Shown here: positions 1 through 11,215 of the stretch, piece by piece | Position numbering within the stretch: the stretch's first letter is position 1 | Layout: the number at the start of each line of letters is the position of its first letter | Source: Phocoena phocoena | Taxonomy: Eukaryota; Chordata; Mammalia; Artiodactyla; Phocoenidae | Direction: 5' to 3' | NCBI RefSeq assembly: GCF_963924675.1 | Contig: NC_089224.1 | Location: forward strand, 64,651,464 to 64,715,463 | Length of the DNA: 64,000 nt | The notes under the pieces: generated by a model | Database searches by the model: none | What the model saw: the letters and a program-made list of their open reading frames with translations, nothing else | What the model was told of the DNA's origin: nothing | Program-made: the position numbers and the translations under genes

Positions 1-560
1 TAGTGTGTTGCTTCTAACTGCTGCATAGTAGTCCATCGTGTGTATCCACAGGTCACCTCTGTTCCCTCAGCTGTGAACACTCAGCATGCCTCTTACCTCC
101 CATTACAATGAATAGCCCCTTGGGATTTATGTGAGAATTTCTTTCACATGTGTATCCAAGAGCAGAGTTTTTGGGTCAGAGGCAGTGTGTGTACTTAATT
201 TGACCAAATCCTGTGTTAGATTGTACTCTAGAATGGCTTCACTAGCCTGCTTTGCCCACCAGTTCCTGCATCTTCAAGACCAGGCCAATACTTTTATTGT
301 CTAGCTTTCTAATTTTCCCCCAGTAGAATAGGTAGAGAGTAGTATACCGTTGCTGTATTAAATTTTCATTTCTCATATTACTAATGAGCATCTGTTCAGA
401 TGCTTGAGATACTTGGGGATTTCCTTTCTATCAATTGTCTCTTCTTGTCCTTTGCCCGTTTTTCTGTTCAGGGTTTTCTCCCCTTTTTGATGGATTTGCA
501 TGAGTTCATTGCATATTGTGGATATTAGGCCCTTGTTAATTTTAGGCACTTCTAGTTTTC
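1..560 (-). mobile_element. Old L1 (L1M-type) fragment, antisense
   Basis: The stretch reads as the complement of the 3' part of an old mammalian L1. Recognisable phrases include the 'catagtagtccatcgtgtg' region near the start and, at about 455-540, the 'tttgcccgtttttctgttc ... gatattaggcccttgtta' region that recurs in antisense L1s. It is strongly diverged, with no usable frame. The left end lies outside the window and the right end is uncertain, because similarity fades into AT-rich sequence between 545 and 800. Confidence 0.6.
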
Positions 561-849
561 ATCTTTTTTCTTCAGACAGAAATGAACCTGTGTTCTATAT
601 CCAAATTGCTGTCAGTAGACAGCTCTGCTATATACAACTCAAATTTATTATGTGTAAATAGCAATTTAAAAAAATTTTTCCCTAAAATTGTTCTTTTTTA
701 TGTTTATTATCTGAGTGAATTACCTATCATAATCCTAGATTTCTACTTCTTCCTCATTCCCAACACACCATTAGTCACTGGGTTCTGTTAGAAAAATCCC
801 TTAAATAGTTCCTGAATCATTCTTTCCTCTCCGTCCCTGTTTTTTACTT

Positions 850-1725
850 TCCTACTTCAGGTTCTCATAATCTTTTGCTTACACTATCGCAATAGTCAGG
901 GAACTGGTCTCCTTGGCCCCAGACCTCCTCTTCTTTATTCCATATTCTAGAACACCTCAAGAGCGATTGTTCTAAGGCAGAGAGCCATGCACTTCCCTCC
1001 CTTGCTTAAAATGACTTGGTGGAGGGCTTCCCTGGTGGCGCAGTGGTTGAGAGCCCGCCTGCCAATGCAAGGGACACGGGTTCGTGCCCTGGTCCGGGAA
1101 GGTCCCACATGCCGTGGAGCGGCTGGGCCCGTGAGCCATGGCCGCTGAACCTGCGCATCCGGAGCCTGTGCTCCACAATGGGAGAGGCCACAACAGTGAG
1201 AGGCCCACGTACTGCAAAAAAAAAAAAAAAAAAGACTTGGTGGCTTCAGAAGCCTGCAGAATGAGATCCTATCTCCTGATTCTAAAACATGCATAATCTC
1301 TGGATTACTTACATCTCACTCTTGCCTACCATTTTTATCCTGCCCTCTACACGTGTTATGCTGCTTACAGTTTCCCAAATTTGATGGCCTCTCACACTGA
1401 TGTGCCCTTGCATATCCTGCTCTCTTTCCTTGAAATGTGTTCCCTTTGCCCCATCCCACCCCACTTTGTTCTTCCTGATCTTTCAAGACTTGAATCAGCA
1501 TCACCTTCCTAGTAAGTATTCCTTTGATGTCATGTTTCTCTACCCCAAAGCAATACACAGAACTTGCTCTTTAGAGATCCTTTTATCACAGCTGTCACAG
1601 ACATTGAAAACATATACTTGTCTGTCTCCTAATGTCCTGTAAACCCCCCAAAGGTGAAGGTTTTAGCCAGTAGCTTGGCATAGAATAGGTTCTCAGTATG
1701 CACTTATTAAATGAATGAATGAGAT
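850..1725 (+). mobile_element. L2 (LINE2) 3' part, split by a CHR SINE
   Basis: Two pieces, 850-1022 and 1244-1725, join across the SINE at 1023-1233. They follow the L2 3' region in order: an 'ggaactggtctcc' part, a 'cttgcttaaaatgacttggtggcttc' part, a 'tttcaagacttgaatcagcatcacctt' part, and the terminal 'cagtatgcacttattaaatgaatgaatga' motif. This is an ancient mammal-wide element. Any apparent reading frames here are chance. Confidence 0.75.
1023..1233 (+). mobile_element. CHR SINE (compact whale form)
   Basis: tRNA-derived SINE. The head carries a pol III A box (TGGCGCAGTGG) and a B box (GGGTTCGTGCC), followed by a GC-rich body and an A tail of about 18. A target-site duplication, gacttggtgg, lies at 1013-1022 and 1234-1243. 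It interrupts an L2, so it is younger than that L2. The frames on both strands here are the usual open frames of this SINE and encode nothing. Confidence 0.95.
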
Positions 1726-2105
1726 TTTTTTCCCGTTTTGGATACTTCTTATTTGGGAGAAAAAGTAACTAGAATGCCACAGCTCTACGAACAAACATGC
1801 TTCTTTGGACATTTTTACAAATTAAATTTGTCGCTGCTATCACCTGGTTGCACAGGAAAGTAAGTATGATAAGAATGATAAGAAGAAAATGAATGATGTA
1901 TAATTGCACAGTCTTTTTTTGGGTCTAATAAAACTGTGCCTGACTTATGGTTTTAATTTACATTTAGGTAAGTTTGTAGTGAGTTGGATTTTAGTAATGA
2001 TATGTGGGTACTGATTATAACAATAAAGATGAGATAAAAGGAAGGAACGACACAGCAGTTATTTCCTAGTCAATAACTAAAAACCACAGCCTGAACTTAA
2101 ACTCA
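1726..2105. other. Unassigned AT-rich sequence
   Basis: No gene or clear repeat recognised. There is a short A/G-rich run with repeated 'gaatgat' at about 1868-1900. Confidence 0.6.
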
Positions 2106-2120
2106 GGTTTATTTATTTCT

Positions 2121-2330
2121 TTTTTTTTTTTTTTTTGCGGTACGCGGGCCTCTCACTGCTGTGGCCTCTCCTGTTGCGGAGCACAGGCTCCGGACGCCCA
2201 GGCTCAGCGGCCATGGCTCACGGGCCCAGCCGCCTCGTGGCATGCGGGATCTTCCCGGACCGGAGCACGAACCCATGTCCCCTGAATCGGCAGGCGGACT
2301 CTCAACCACTGCGCCACCAGGGAAGTCCAA
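2121..2330 (-). mobile_element. CHR SINE (compact whale form), antisense
   Basis: Complement of the same SINE as at 1023, with its A tail appearing as T's at 2121-2136 and the head at about 2300-2328. The flanks ggtttatttatttct (2106-2120) and ggtttctttatttct (2331-2345) form a target-site duplication with one mismatch. Confidence 0.95.
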
Positions 2331-2345
2331 GGTTTCTTTATTTCT

Positions 2346-3190
2346 TGCCCTGCTAAGTAGGGTGAGGCGTGAGGAGCTAAGTAGGACAGTTTGAGCATGC
2401 CTAGCATTGCCTTCCTCTATGCTTTTTGTGTTCACCTTTTGGAGAGGATGCTGGCAATGATTGAGGCCTGCTTGTCAGTATTTCTGAGAGCTGGTGTCAG
2501 ATGAGAAAGCAATTTCATGCCTACGTTTAGTAGAGGGCACTTATAAATTAATTAGCTAAAGCGAGAGGAATAAATTGGTAACATTTAAGACTAGAGGCTG
2601 CAAGAGCTTTGGAGATGTTGGATAAACCATCTTTTGTCAGTTGTTCAGAGCTGTCTTGGGTTTTTGCTCTCCGTGTTGATCAGAAAAACAATTTGGGATG
2701 AGCATTAAGTGACTTGAGTTCCAAAACATATAATCATCATCACCCTTCCATGTGAACGCAGGCAAACCATTTTTAGAAATCAGCTTTCTCTGGCCTGCTG
2801 TATTTGCAAGGACTCTTTGCCACTCTTTGGTTCTGTTTCTAGAAAGGCATAGTCATTGTTAATGGTGTCCAGCATCCTTTTCTCAGCCCTTCCACTGACT
2901 TGGCACTTGTTGGCACTTGGTAAGTAAGTCTGACCATTGGTGGGTTCTGCGAGTACTGAAAGAAGTTCCTTTACACCACTCTGGGTGATTGGGGGTTAAA
3001 GATCATTTTAAACAGGGGTTTCGATGCCATTCAGTCTAGAGCTAAGTGGATGCAGTTGGTCTCCAGTGGGAATGTTGACTTTACGACCTGCTTTTATTTA
3101 TTATCTCAATTTTGGTTTTTGGCGGGTGCATTTGGTTAATAGCCTCCTTTCTTTTTTGTGACTTAAAAATATTTATACACTTTAAAAATC
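2346..3190. other. Unique sequence, no gene recognised
   Basis: No repeat or exon identified. The phrase 'ttggcactt' is duplicated about 10 bases apart near 2900-2920. Confidence 0.5.
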
Positions 3191-3385
3191 AATCCCATTC
3201 ATTAATGCAGAGGGGCATGAGGTAATTTTTTGGGCTGATAAGAATGTTCTATATCATAATTATGGTGGTAACAATACAACTCTGTCTACCTTATCTGTCA
3301 AGACTCATGGAACTATATACTGTTAACATTGGTGAATTTTATTTTATATCAATTATACCTTGATAAAAGTGATAAAAATAATCAA
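3190..3385 (+). mobile_element. Old L1 3' end (L1M-type)
   Basis: The stretch 'gaatgttctatatcataatt' at about 3242, 'tcaagactcatggaac', 'ggtgaattttatttt' and the end 'ttataccttgataaaagtga' match the 3' terminus of old mammalian L1s. Only the last 200 bases survive and there is no coding part. Confidence 0.7.
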
Positions 3386-4165
3386 ACCCTATTTATTTGA
3401 AAGCAAAACAAAGAACTTGTCTTGGGTCTTCCTTTATGATTGGGGTCATGGATCGTGACTCTATTTGAATGACCCCAGATCTCAGCATCAAGGCTTGCAT
3501 TTACCAGACCGTCAGTAAATACTGGCTGGTTCAGGTGAGTCCAGTGGTCTTTGGAGTCGCTGTACACTGTCTCCTTCTCTGTGGTGAGCCAGAACGTCAG
3601 TGTACTACCTGCAGGTTTGTCTTGCAAAAGACTTCCATTTAGAGCTGAAAGTTCTAAGATTTCAAGGTCATTAGTCAAATTTCTTAGTGACGTAAATATG
3701 TAAGGAAGACAGGATAGCCCAGCGTAACTCTTTGCTTGGTCAGTGTAACTGTATGCTTTGTCAAGCAGCCAGAGAAGCTTGGCACTTTACAGTGCTTTTA
3801 AATGATGGAAGGTTATGATAAATCATCTCAGACCTGAAGATCCTCCTGGAGTGAAAGAGCTTTTTGTACACACAAAAAAAGGGACTTTTTGTATTCGCTT
3901 TATAGTTTGAAATGAATTTTGTAACTCTCACCAAAAAATGTTTTCTAATGGATTTTAAACCTCAACCTGTTAGGGTAGTGTTAAGCTGAACCTGTTGGAA
4001 CGCTGCTTAAATTGCTAAATATCATCAATTTCACTTACCCATCAGGCTGAGGGAAGAATAGTATCGAAAAAACATGCACAGGGGAATCAAGAAACTGCCC
4101 CAAAGTTTTGCCTGCTCAGCACAGAGTAAGAGGGAATGCATTTTTATTTACAGTGGATTCTGTTA
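3386..4165. other. Unique sequence with an unassigned minus-strand open frame
   Basis: A 98-codon frame runs on the minus strand from 3678 to 3382, its last codon overlapping the old L1 end. I do not recognise the protein. See the findings for why it is worth one search. Nothing else is seen here. Confidence 0.4.
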
Positions 4166-4169
4166 CAGT

Positions 4170-4345
4170 ATCTTGTTTGATATTCACACAAACCCTCAGA
4201 AGTATTTGTATCAAGTGCTATTATCAACATTTTATTTATAGAAAAAATGTAATATTTGGAGATTAAGTAACTTGCCTACAGTTGCCCATCAAGAAGGAAG
4301 CAGTCAAGACTGGTGCCAGATTGTCTAATTCCAAATCTCCTAATT
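4170..4345 (-). repeat. MIR SINE fragment, antisense
   Basis: The order of 'tattatcaacattttattta', 'gattaagtaacttgcc' and 'aattccaaatctcct' matches the complement of a MIR (mammal-wide tRNA-derived SINE), diverged. Confidence 0.6.
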
Positions 4346-5105
4346 TCTTTGCTGTTCCTTATTGTTGAGAGCAGGAGAACATTCTGATTATATCAGAATG
4401 TCATTTGTGTCTATTGGTGTGTGTGTCTGTGTTGGGGGACCTATGTGTGTGGAGGATGACATCAGACAAGCAGAATTAGTTTCAACCCCAAGATGTCTTG
4501 TAATTTGACCTTGAACATCACTGCTGTTTAGTAAAGCTCTGGAAGAAGCAGTTCTTGGCTTTAATTTAAGACTTCCAGGAAACTGTTGACCGGAGTTCAA
4601 GGCAGCATTTGAATTTTATACCCTTACCTCAGGATTTGCTTGCAGTAGTAAGATCAGCAGTGGCTCTACGAAAAAACCTTTATCAGGTTTCGGCAGCCTT
4701 TCTCCATAACATTCTGTGTAAAGTGGGTGAAGCTGATATGATTTCTTCTAAGAGTTTTTAATCTTAGGCAAACAACACTGATGAGCAGAAACATAAAAGA
4801 TACCAGTTAAGTACAGTGGGATCTTTTAGTAAATGATGTGCTGCCAGTTGTATATAAGATATCGAAGCTTAGAAAAGGAAAAGAAAAAGAAATGGTGTCA
4901 GCTCCTGTCTGTATGCCCCAAACAGGTGAGGATAGAATTCAGACCTGGGAGTCCACTCATCTCATCTCTGATCAGGTTTCTGCCTGAGGTTTGTCATTTG
5001 GAATTCCAAGTTCTTTTACAGTCCCTGATTGCATCAGTGGTTTGTATCCTAGCATGGAGGAAAATTGTTTGGTAAGTTGTTGCCTGTATTTAAGAATGCA
5101 AGTTC
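4346..5105. other. Unique sequence, short GT-rich patch
   Basis: No gene recognised. A GT-rich imperfect run lies at about 4407-4452, and an A-rich run of AAAGG/AAAG words lies at 4873-4893. Confidence 0.5.
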
Positions 5106-5124
5106 TCTATCCAGGACTTACAAA

Positions 5125-5412
5125 GAGATTGTATCAGTCAGGATCTTTGTGCTGCAAATGAGAGAAAACTAGCTGAAATGGGACCTAAATAATAAAGGGA
5201 ATGTGTTGGTCCACATTAACTGAAGTAGATTTGGCCTCAGGTGAACCTTGATCCAGCAGGTTAGTGATACCTGAATATTCCCTCCTCTCTGCTTTGCCTT
5301 AGGAGGTATTACTTTCATCCTCAGGTGTTCCCTGCCTTTGGCTCTCCAGGCTCTCCCTTTGGTGGAGCAAATGTCTGCATGATTTCTAGGCCTCACGCTC
5401 TTACACTACCTT
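5125..5412. repeat. Unassigned old repeat, same family as 9610-10180
   Basis: The stretch beginning 'tgtatcagtcaggatcttt', with 'gcaaatgagagaaaact' and a 'ggctctccctttggtggagc' phrase, has the layout of a common mammalian interspersed repeat. It resembles the sequence flanking the SINE at 9702. I cannot name the family with certainty. Confidence 0.4.
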
Positions 5413-5429
5413 GTCTAAGAGGAGTTTTT

Positions 5430-5916
5430 AAAATATTTTTAATTTTTAATTTTTTAAAACATCTTTGTTGGAGTATAATTGCTTTACAATGGTGTGTTAG
5501 TTTCTGCTGTATAACAAAGTGAATCAGCTATACATATACATACATCCCCATATCTCCTCCCTCTTGTGTCTCCCTCCCACCCTCCCTATCACACGCCTCT
5601 AGGTGGTCACAGAGCACCAAGCTGATCTCCCTGTGCTACGCGGCTGCTTCCCACTAGCTATCTATTTTACATTTGGTAGTGTATATATGTCCATGCCACT
5701 CTCTCACTTCGTCCCAGCTTATCCTTCCCCTTCCCCGTGTCCTCAAGTCCATTCTCTACGTCTGCGTCTTTATTCCTGTCCTGCCCTTAGGTTCTTCAGA
5801 ACGTTTTTTTTTTTTTTTTAGATTCCATATATATGTGTTAGCATATGGTATTTGTTTTTCTCTTTCTGACTTACTTCACTCTGTATGACAGTTTCTAGGT
5901 CCATCCACCTCACTAT
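5430..5916 (-). mobile_element. L1 3' end, antisense (whale/artiodactyl type)
   Basis: Complement of the 3' UTR and last codons of ORF2, from the tail at 5430 ('ttggagtataattgctttac') to the ORF2 end region at about 5880-5912 ('gacttacttcactctgtatg'). The target-site duplication aagaggagttttt lies at 5417-5429 and 5917-5929. It landed in the tail of the older L1 at 5930-6196. The T run at 5804-5819 is internal and is not the element's tail. Confidence 0.9.
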
Positions 5917-5929
5917 AAGAGGAGTTTTT

Positions 5930-6196
5930 TTAAAATTGAAGTATAGTTGATTTACAATGTTGTGTTAGTTTCAGCTGTACAGCACAGTGATTCAGATATA
6001 TAGATAGATAGATATGTACATACACACACACATATACATATATGTGTGTATATATATATATTTCAAATTCTTTCCCTTATAGATTATTATAAAATATTGA
6101 GTATAGTTTCCTGTGTTATACAGTAGGTCCTGTCCTTTTTGGTTATCTCTTTTATGTATAGTATTATGTATATGTTAATCCCAAACTAGGAGGATG
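5930..6196 (-). mobile_element. Older L1 3' end, antisense
   Basis: The phrases 'gaagtatagttgatttacaa', 'gtgttatacagtaggtcc' and 'gttaatcccaaact' are the complement of an older L1 3' UTR subfamily. The L1 at 5430-5916 is inserted at its tail. An AT/CA/TAGA-rich expansion occupies 5996-6062. Confidence 0.85.
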
Positions 6197-6203
6197 AAAC
6201 TCT

Positions 6204-6228
6204 GTGTGTGTGTGTGTGTGTGTGTGTG
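6204..6228. repeat. (TG)n microsatellite
   Basis: About twelve uninterrupted TG units directly after the L1 remnant. Confidence 0.95.
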
Positions 6229-6700
6229 ACAAAGCTTTTCTAGAAAGAAGCAACTGAGAACATGTCCTTGAGTCTTGACTTTGGTTGGGGTTTGTATCAT
6301 CTCTGATCCGTCGGTTCACTGAGGCCATGAAGGGTGGGAGATGCTGAAAGTTTTAAGCCTTTTCCCCTTATTAAGTGGAGCTGGGAGGACAGTCATTCCT
6401 TCCCGTACCAAATGACAGAGAATGGATGCAGTTTTCCTCCAAAGCAAGATCTTTTCTTTCTCTTTCCAGAAGGAGTAGTGGTAGCAACTTAGGACCCAAT
6501 AGATGACAAGGGGATGTGAGCTGGGTGAGTGCATTGGGGTGCAGTTCTGGAGGGAGAATTCAGGACCTGGTTAAGAACTCAAGAGGCCCTTCTTCTTGTT
6601 ACCTCTTCATACCCCAGCCGATCCTCTGCTACTTACGTAACTGGCAACAGTGTTCGAGTGGTGGTGTTTACCCTGATCCTAGCATATGCTTGAGGATTCA
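6229..6700. other. Unique sequence, no gene recognised
   Basis: No repeat or exon identified. The open frames on both strands lack any recognisable domain. Confidence 0.5.
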
Positions 6701-6703
6701 TCT

Positions 6704-6840
6704 GTCCTCTTTCCCATCCTCTTCTCTCTACGCTTCCTTCCTTTCTGTCTCCCTTCCTCCATCTCTCGTGCTCTTTCCCTCTTTCCTTCCTTGCTTCCTT
6801 CTTTTCTCCCTCCTTTATTCCCTCCCTCTCTCCTTACCTA
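6704..6840. repeat. Polypyrimidine tract, degenerate (TTCC)n/(CCCT)n
   Basis: Almost pure C/T on the plus strand for about 135 bases, built from TTCC and CCCT words. The Ser/Phe/Leu-rich open frames across it follow from this composition. Confidence 0.85.
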
Positions 6841-7261
6841 CCTGCCACTTTGTCATTCTTCAAAAACCATTTTTAACACCTACTATGTGCCATGCACGCT
6901 GCTAGGTGCTGGACACGCTGCTGAAATTCATCTCCTCTTCCACATCCTTTCCTCCTTTGTCAAACATCACCATCAACAAAATTTATTAATATTCTCCATG
7001 GAAGGTATTCTGCTAGATTCACAAAGGCTCATGACTTCAGTCTGAATGTTAATGATAGACTTGGAGAGTGTTTCCAAATCATGACGTTGTATCCTGCAGC
7101 TTGCCTTACACAGATTCTACTAAATTTAGGAGTGGGAGAGAAAAGAGAGTACATGTGCTAGAAAAAGAGGACATAGGTTAAGGAGTGCAGACATTTCTGC
7201 CTGCTGGTGTACCCAGACGTGTGCATGCATGGAGTAGAACGTGGTTCTCTTTGACTTTCAT
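6841..7261. other. Mostly unique sequence
   Basis: The phrase 'acctactatgtgccatgcac' with 'gctaggtgctgga' (6878-6913) is a common ancient-repeat phrase, but too short to name. Nothing else is recognised. Confidence 0.45.
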
Positions 7262-7475
7262 TGGCCTCTGCACTCAGACTACCTGGGTTTGAATCCTCTG
7301 CTCTCTGGCTCTGTGACTTTGGGCTGGTTCCCTAATCAGGGTCTTCCCTGCTAAATGAGATAATAACAGCATCATTCTCATTGGGATTAAATGAGGTAAT
7401 GTATGGACAGTGCTTAGAGGAGTGCCATTCACAGTGAGAGCTCCAGGAAGGTTAGCTATTATTATCATGATGATG
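7262..7475 (+). repeat. MIR SINE
   Basis: The order 'acctgggtttgaatcctctg', 'ctggctctgtgactttgg', 'gggattaaatgaggtaatg' and 'gctattattatcatgatgat' follows the MIR consensus over most of its length. Confidence 0.85.
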
Positions 7476-9360
7476 GAATTTTAAAGATAACAAACTCAAG
7501 AATGGGCAGTGGATTCTAATAACTAGTCTGCAGTTCTTCCACACTAAGGAACTGGGACTAAACTTGGAGCCCATATCCCCCATGTAGCTAACAGTTATTG
7601 AGTGGTGTTCCTTCTATGGGTCCCTCACATTTCACAGTACAACAAGCTTTTAGAAGACTGCTGTGTGACCCTCAAATATCTGCATTTGGTAGTTTTTCAG
7701 ATTACTTTGTAAGTAATGATTGTTAATTTTCTTTAGCTCTTCTCTGTGTGTAAATGGAACATTTCAACTAGGGATCGAGGATTAGACCCATTGCCATTTG
7801 ATCTTTTCCCTTTTTATTAATACCCTTTAAAGTTGTTACAGATGAAAAGTTCTTTGTTCATAGAAGCACTTGGACCCTGAACTGTTGGACCCTGGAAATC
7901 CCATCTCTTTAGAAAAACTGTCTTTATGGGAAAACATAGGGTTTCTTTTTTTCTTTTAAAACACACCTGTGTCTGTCTGTATTTTGGCCAGAACCATTAA
8001 ACCTCCATACAGAGTTCAAAGTTTTTTTCCTTCTGCTAATTCTGATGCTGGGATTTTGGTGTTGTGTTATATATACATCCCATTAAAATAAATAATGTGG
8101 TTTGTGTGCGTAATATAAGCGCTTGCCCATTTCACAGTCTGTTCAGTATTCAGCCAAAAGCTAAAAGGTAAAATAAGAGAAACATTATGACCAAATCAAT
8201 TGCTCTGTGATATACCCGTGTGTGGGGAGGAGAGGAGAGAGGAGAGATTTGTGAAGGTAGCTTTCTTTGTTATTAATATACCACTAGCTACTTCCTTTCT
8301 TAACAGTTAGCATCTCAATCCCAATTTATTGTTGTAATGGTTGTTTCCTGCTTTTATAATGACTTTTAAAAAGTTTATAAGCTCCTCTTTAGTCCATTTA
8401 TTTGCAGACTCATTAGCCAAGTCCTCTGGTGCACTAGGGAGCGCCTTGGGGGGCGGAAGGGTAAATATTCCTCCCCAAATGAGGTATATTTACATGAATA
8501 TTATCAAAGCAGGTGGGTGCCAGGAGCATGAGAAATTTGAGAATGAGAGTTGATTTGGACAAGGCTATTTGGATTTTTGGTGGAAATTTCCATCTGAGGA
8601 CCAACTCCTGAAGTAGATCAGAGATCAGGGGCTGTGTTGTGGCTCTGGGTGGGCATGACATCGAGCCAGGGCGGGGTGACGAGAGGGAGCTCTCACGGAG
8701 ATATGGTAGAATCAAACAGAAAAGGAGATATGTGTGTGAGCATGTTGGTACTTCTGACTGTACTACTGATTCTTATCATTTCTCAAAGCCTGGCTCTCCC
8801 CTTCTAGAAGGGAAGTAGTCAGGGCTGGTGTAGCGGCCCTTCTCCACAGAGCTCCCAGGGACTCACACTCCTTCTAGCTCATTGCTCTGCCTCATGTGGG
8901 TGTAGCTTGTGCCCTCATGTTTCAAGATTGCAGCAGCTCCCACTACCATGTCTGCATTTTATGCAGCTACTGGAGTACAGGATAAAGACAAGCAAAAGGA
9001 AGAGCAAAGATAGATACCCAATCTTTTTAAAGAGGTTCACAGCCTAGATATTTGATGCTTTTGCTTATATCCTACTTGCCAGAACTTAATGATATGGCAA
9101 CACCTAGCTGCAAGGGAAGCTGGGACATGGAGTCTTCACTCTGAATGGCCATGTGCACAGCTCAAAATCAAAGGTTTTCTATCAAGAAGGAAGGGGAGAT
9201 TAGTCATAGTGGGACAACTGGCAGTCTCTGCCATGGGTTTAATTTAGGTGATATTCTAAACATTCTGTATAGAATATTGTAATCTATGCAGTTATAAAAT
9301 ATTATTTTCTCTAACCTTTGACATGGTGAAAATCTTTTATTCTTTTCTTTACTGAACAAG
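7476..9360. other. Unique sequence, no gene recognised
   Basis: No gene or dated repeat identified. A GGAGA-rich patch lies at 8223-8248. Open frames around 8341-8715 overlap on both strands and show no domain. Confidence 0.5.
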
Positions 9361-9363
9361 TTA

Positions 9364-9420
9364 GGATGATGACATAAATGATGACGATATGAATGATGAT
9401 GAGGAGGAAGAGGATATGAT
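9364..9420. repeat. Degenerate (GAT)n/(GAG)n simple repeat
   Basis: Repeated GATGA/ATGAT words grading into GAGGAGGAAGAGG. Confidence 0.75.
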
Positions 9421-9484
9421 ATTCCTAATCTACCAAAGAAAAGATAAACCGAAAGGACAACTGAATGAGAAAAGTCTTATTTCC

Positions 9485-9560
9485 TTCATTTTATAAATAA
9501 GTAAATTGATGCTCAGAATGGAAGAAGCCCACTAACACTGATCCTCACCTGTGGAGTTAT
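9485..9560 (-). repeat. Possible MIR fragment, antisense
   Basis: 'cattttataaataagtaaat' followed by 'tgatgctcagaa' resembles the complement of the MIR core. It is short and diverged. Confidence 0.35.
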
Positions 9561-9609
9561 GATATAACAACAAAGATTGGGAAGCAAGGTTTTGGGGAAG
9601 GAAACAAGG

Positions 9610-10180
9610 TGATTTTTAGTTGTAAGTAACAGAAACCTGAACTCTAAATGACATAAACAGTAAAGGAAAGGTGTAGCTCACATATTAAAATGTCTAGAAG
9701 GGGGCTTCCCTGGTGGCGCAGTGGTTGAGGGTCCGCCTGCCGATGCAGGGGACACGGGTTCGTGCCCCGGTCCAGGAAGATCCCACATGCCGCGGAGCGG
9801 CCGGGCCCATGAGCCATGGCCGCTGAGCCTGCGCGTCCGGAGCCTGTGCTCCGCAGCGGGTGAGGCCACAACAGTGAGAGGCCCACGTACCGCAAAACAA
9901 ACAAACAAACAAACAAATAATAATAAAAATAAAATGTCTAGAAGGAACTAGCTCCAAGGGGGAGGGGGCTAACTCATTGCCTTGGTCTCATCATTAAGGA
10001 GCTAGGTTCTGTCATCCTCAGGGTGTGGTCTTTGTTCTTGGTGAGCTTTCCTCATGGGTCGGCTCCAGCAAGTCTAGATCTTTCCCCTACATATGATGTG
10101 GTCTTATGGAAGAAAAGGGACTGCCTTTTACTTATGTGTCTTTTGAAAGTCAAGGAAACTTTTCTGGAAACCATCCATTG
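9610..10180. repeat. Unassigned old repeat interrupted by a CHR SINE
   Basis: The left part ('agttgtaagtaacagaaacc ... gtgtagctcaca') and the right part from 9946 ('ccttggtctcatcattaagg ...') appear to be one element split by the SINE at 9702-9930. It is similar in layout to 5125-5412. I cannot assign the family name. Confidence 0.45.
9702..9930 (+). mobile_element. CHR SINE (compact whale form)
   Basis: Complete head-to-tail copy with little decay, A and B boxes present and a tail of CAAA repeats grading into AAT-rich sequence. A perfect 15-bp target-site duplication, aaaatgtctagaagg, lies at 9687-9701 and 9931-9945. Confidence 0.97.
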
Positions 10181-10845
10181 CCGTATTTTTTCTTTTTTAT
10201 AGTACATTCACTTTTGCTGAGGGTAAATAATAAAGTCATTGTTCTGTTAATGAGTAAATCACTGTGAATAACTTTGGGTGGGCAACTGTCAGTAGCTGCT
10301 AATTCATTTAAAGTGTTTCCCCGGTGTCAAAAGACATTGTAGAATTATGGATGTTTCCTGAAAATGCCTTTGATTTCACTTGCTTGTTACAGTTTGTTCA
10401 CTTACTTATCAATAACATTTATTGAATACCTTCTCCGGGTGAGATGGTGTTAGAAGTGAATACAATTCATGCTTACCCTCAAAAAATTTATGACTAAGTG
10501 AGAGAGACAGATATCCTGAGTAGCACTTACAATGCAACGTGAGGAATGCCATACTAGGAGCCATGAAAGTGCTGAGAGGAAACCATTTACGCTGGCCTGG
10601 ACCAGGATTAAGACTTGTGGCTGTAATGGAACTTTCTTCTCTTAGGTTATGAATGTCTCTAGTGAGAAGCCCTTGAATGAGCTCCACAGGGACCACATTT
10701 TATTCTTTATCTTTCTTTTTAAATCTGAGTATAATGCTTTGACCATAGTAGTCGCTCATGGTGGTAAGCAGGGATGAGTCAGATCTGGAAAACAGAAAAC
10801 ATTCTGGAGCAAACCATCCACTGTGAGCAAAAAAGGTGTTACAGT
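10181..10845. other. Mostly unique sequence with a weak ancient-repeat signal
   Basis: At 10405-10560 the phrases 'aataacatttattgaatacc' and 'gtgagagagacagat' recall a widespread ancient mammalian repeat that I cannot name. No gene recognised. Confidence 0.4.
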
Positions 10846-10849
10846 GTGA

Positions 10850-11215
10850 CTATAAAGAGTAAGAGCTTTAGTTTCATGAAGACCTGAATTCAAGTGTGAG
10901 AGATCTACCGTGACTTAGCTGTGTAAATGTAGGGAAGTTACCTAACCTCTCTCTGCTTGTTTTCTCATCTGTTAAATGAAAATTAGAGTACTGGGACTCC
11001 CCTGGCGGTCCAGGGGTTAAGACTCCACACTTCCGCACTGCAAGATGCGCTGGTTCAATCCCTGGTCAGGGAACTGAAGAAAAAAAAAAGAAAAAGAAAA
11101 GTAGAGTACTTAACCGTGTTAGGTTGTTGTACAACTCAGATGGGATGATACATGTGAAGTGATCAGCAGAGAATAAGCACTCAGTGGGTACTGCTGTGAT
11201 TATTACTTAGTAACA
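10850..11215 (+). repeat. MIR SINE split by a short CHR SINE
   Basis: 10850-10992 carries the MIR front and core ('gacctgaattcaa', 'gttttctcatctgttaaatg') and 11111-11215 the MIR end ('gtgaagtgatcagcag', 'aataagcactcagtgggtac'). The gap is filled exactly by the SINE at 10993-11101. Confidence 0.85.
10993..11101 (+). mobile_element. Short CHR SINE
   Basis: A form of about 110 bases with the head GGGACTCCCCTGGCGGTCC, a B box region GGTTCAATCCC and an A-rich tail. The target-site duplication tagagtact lies at 10984-10992 and 11102-11110. Confidence 0.9.

Noticed and set aside
1023..1100. tRNA-like A and B boxes in the SINE heads
   Set aside because: They are parts of tRNA-derived SINEs without a foldable tRNA 3' half, so no tRNA gene is called.
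6516..7045. Frames of 119-129 codons rich in Ser, Phe and Leu
   Set aside because: They run through a C/T-only tract, and the residues follow from base composition.
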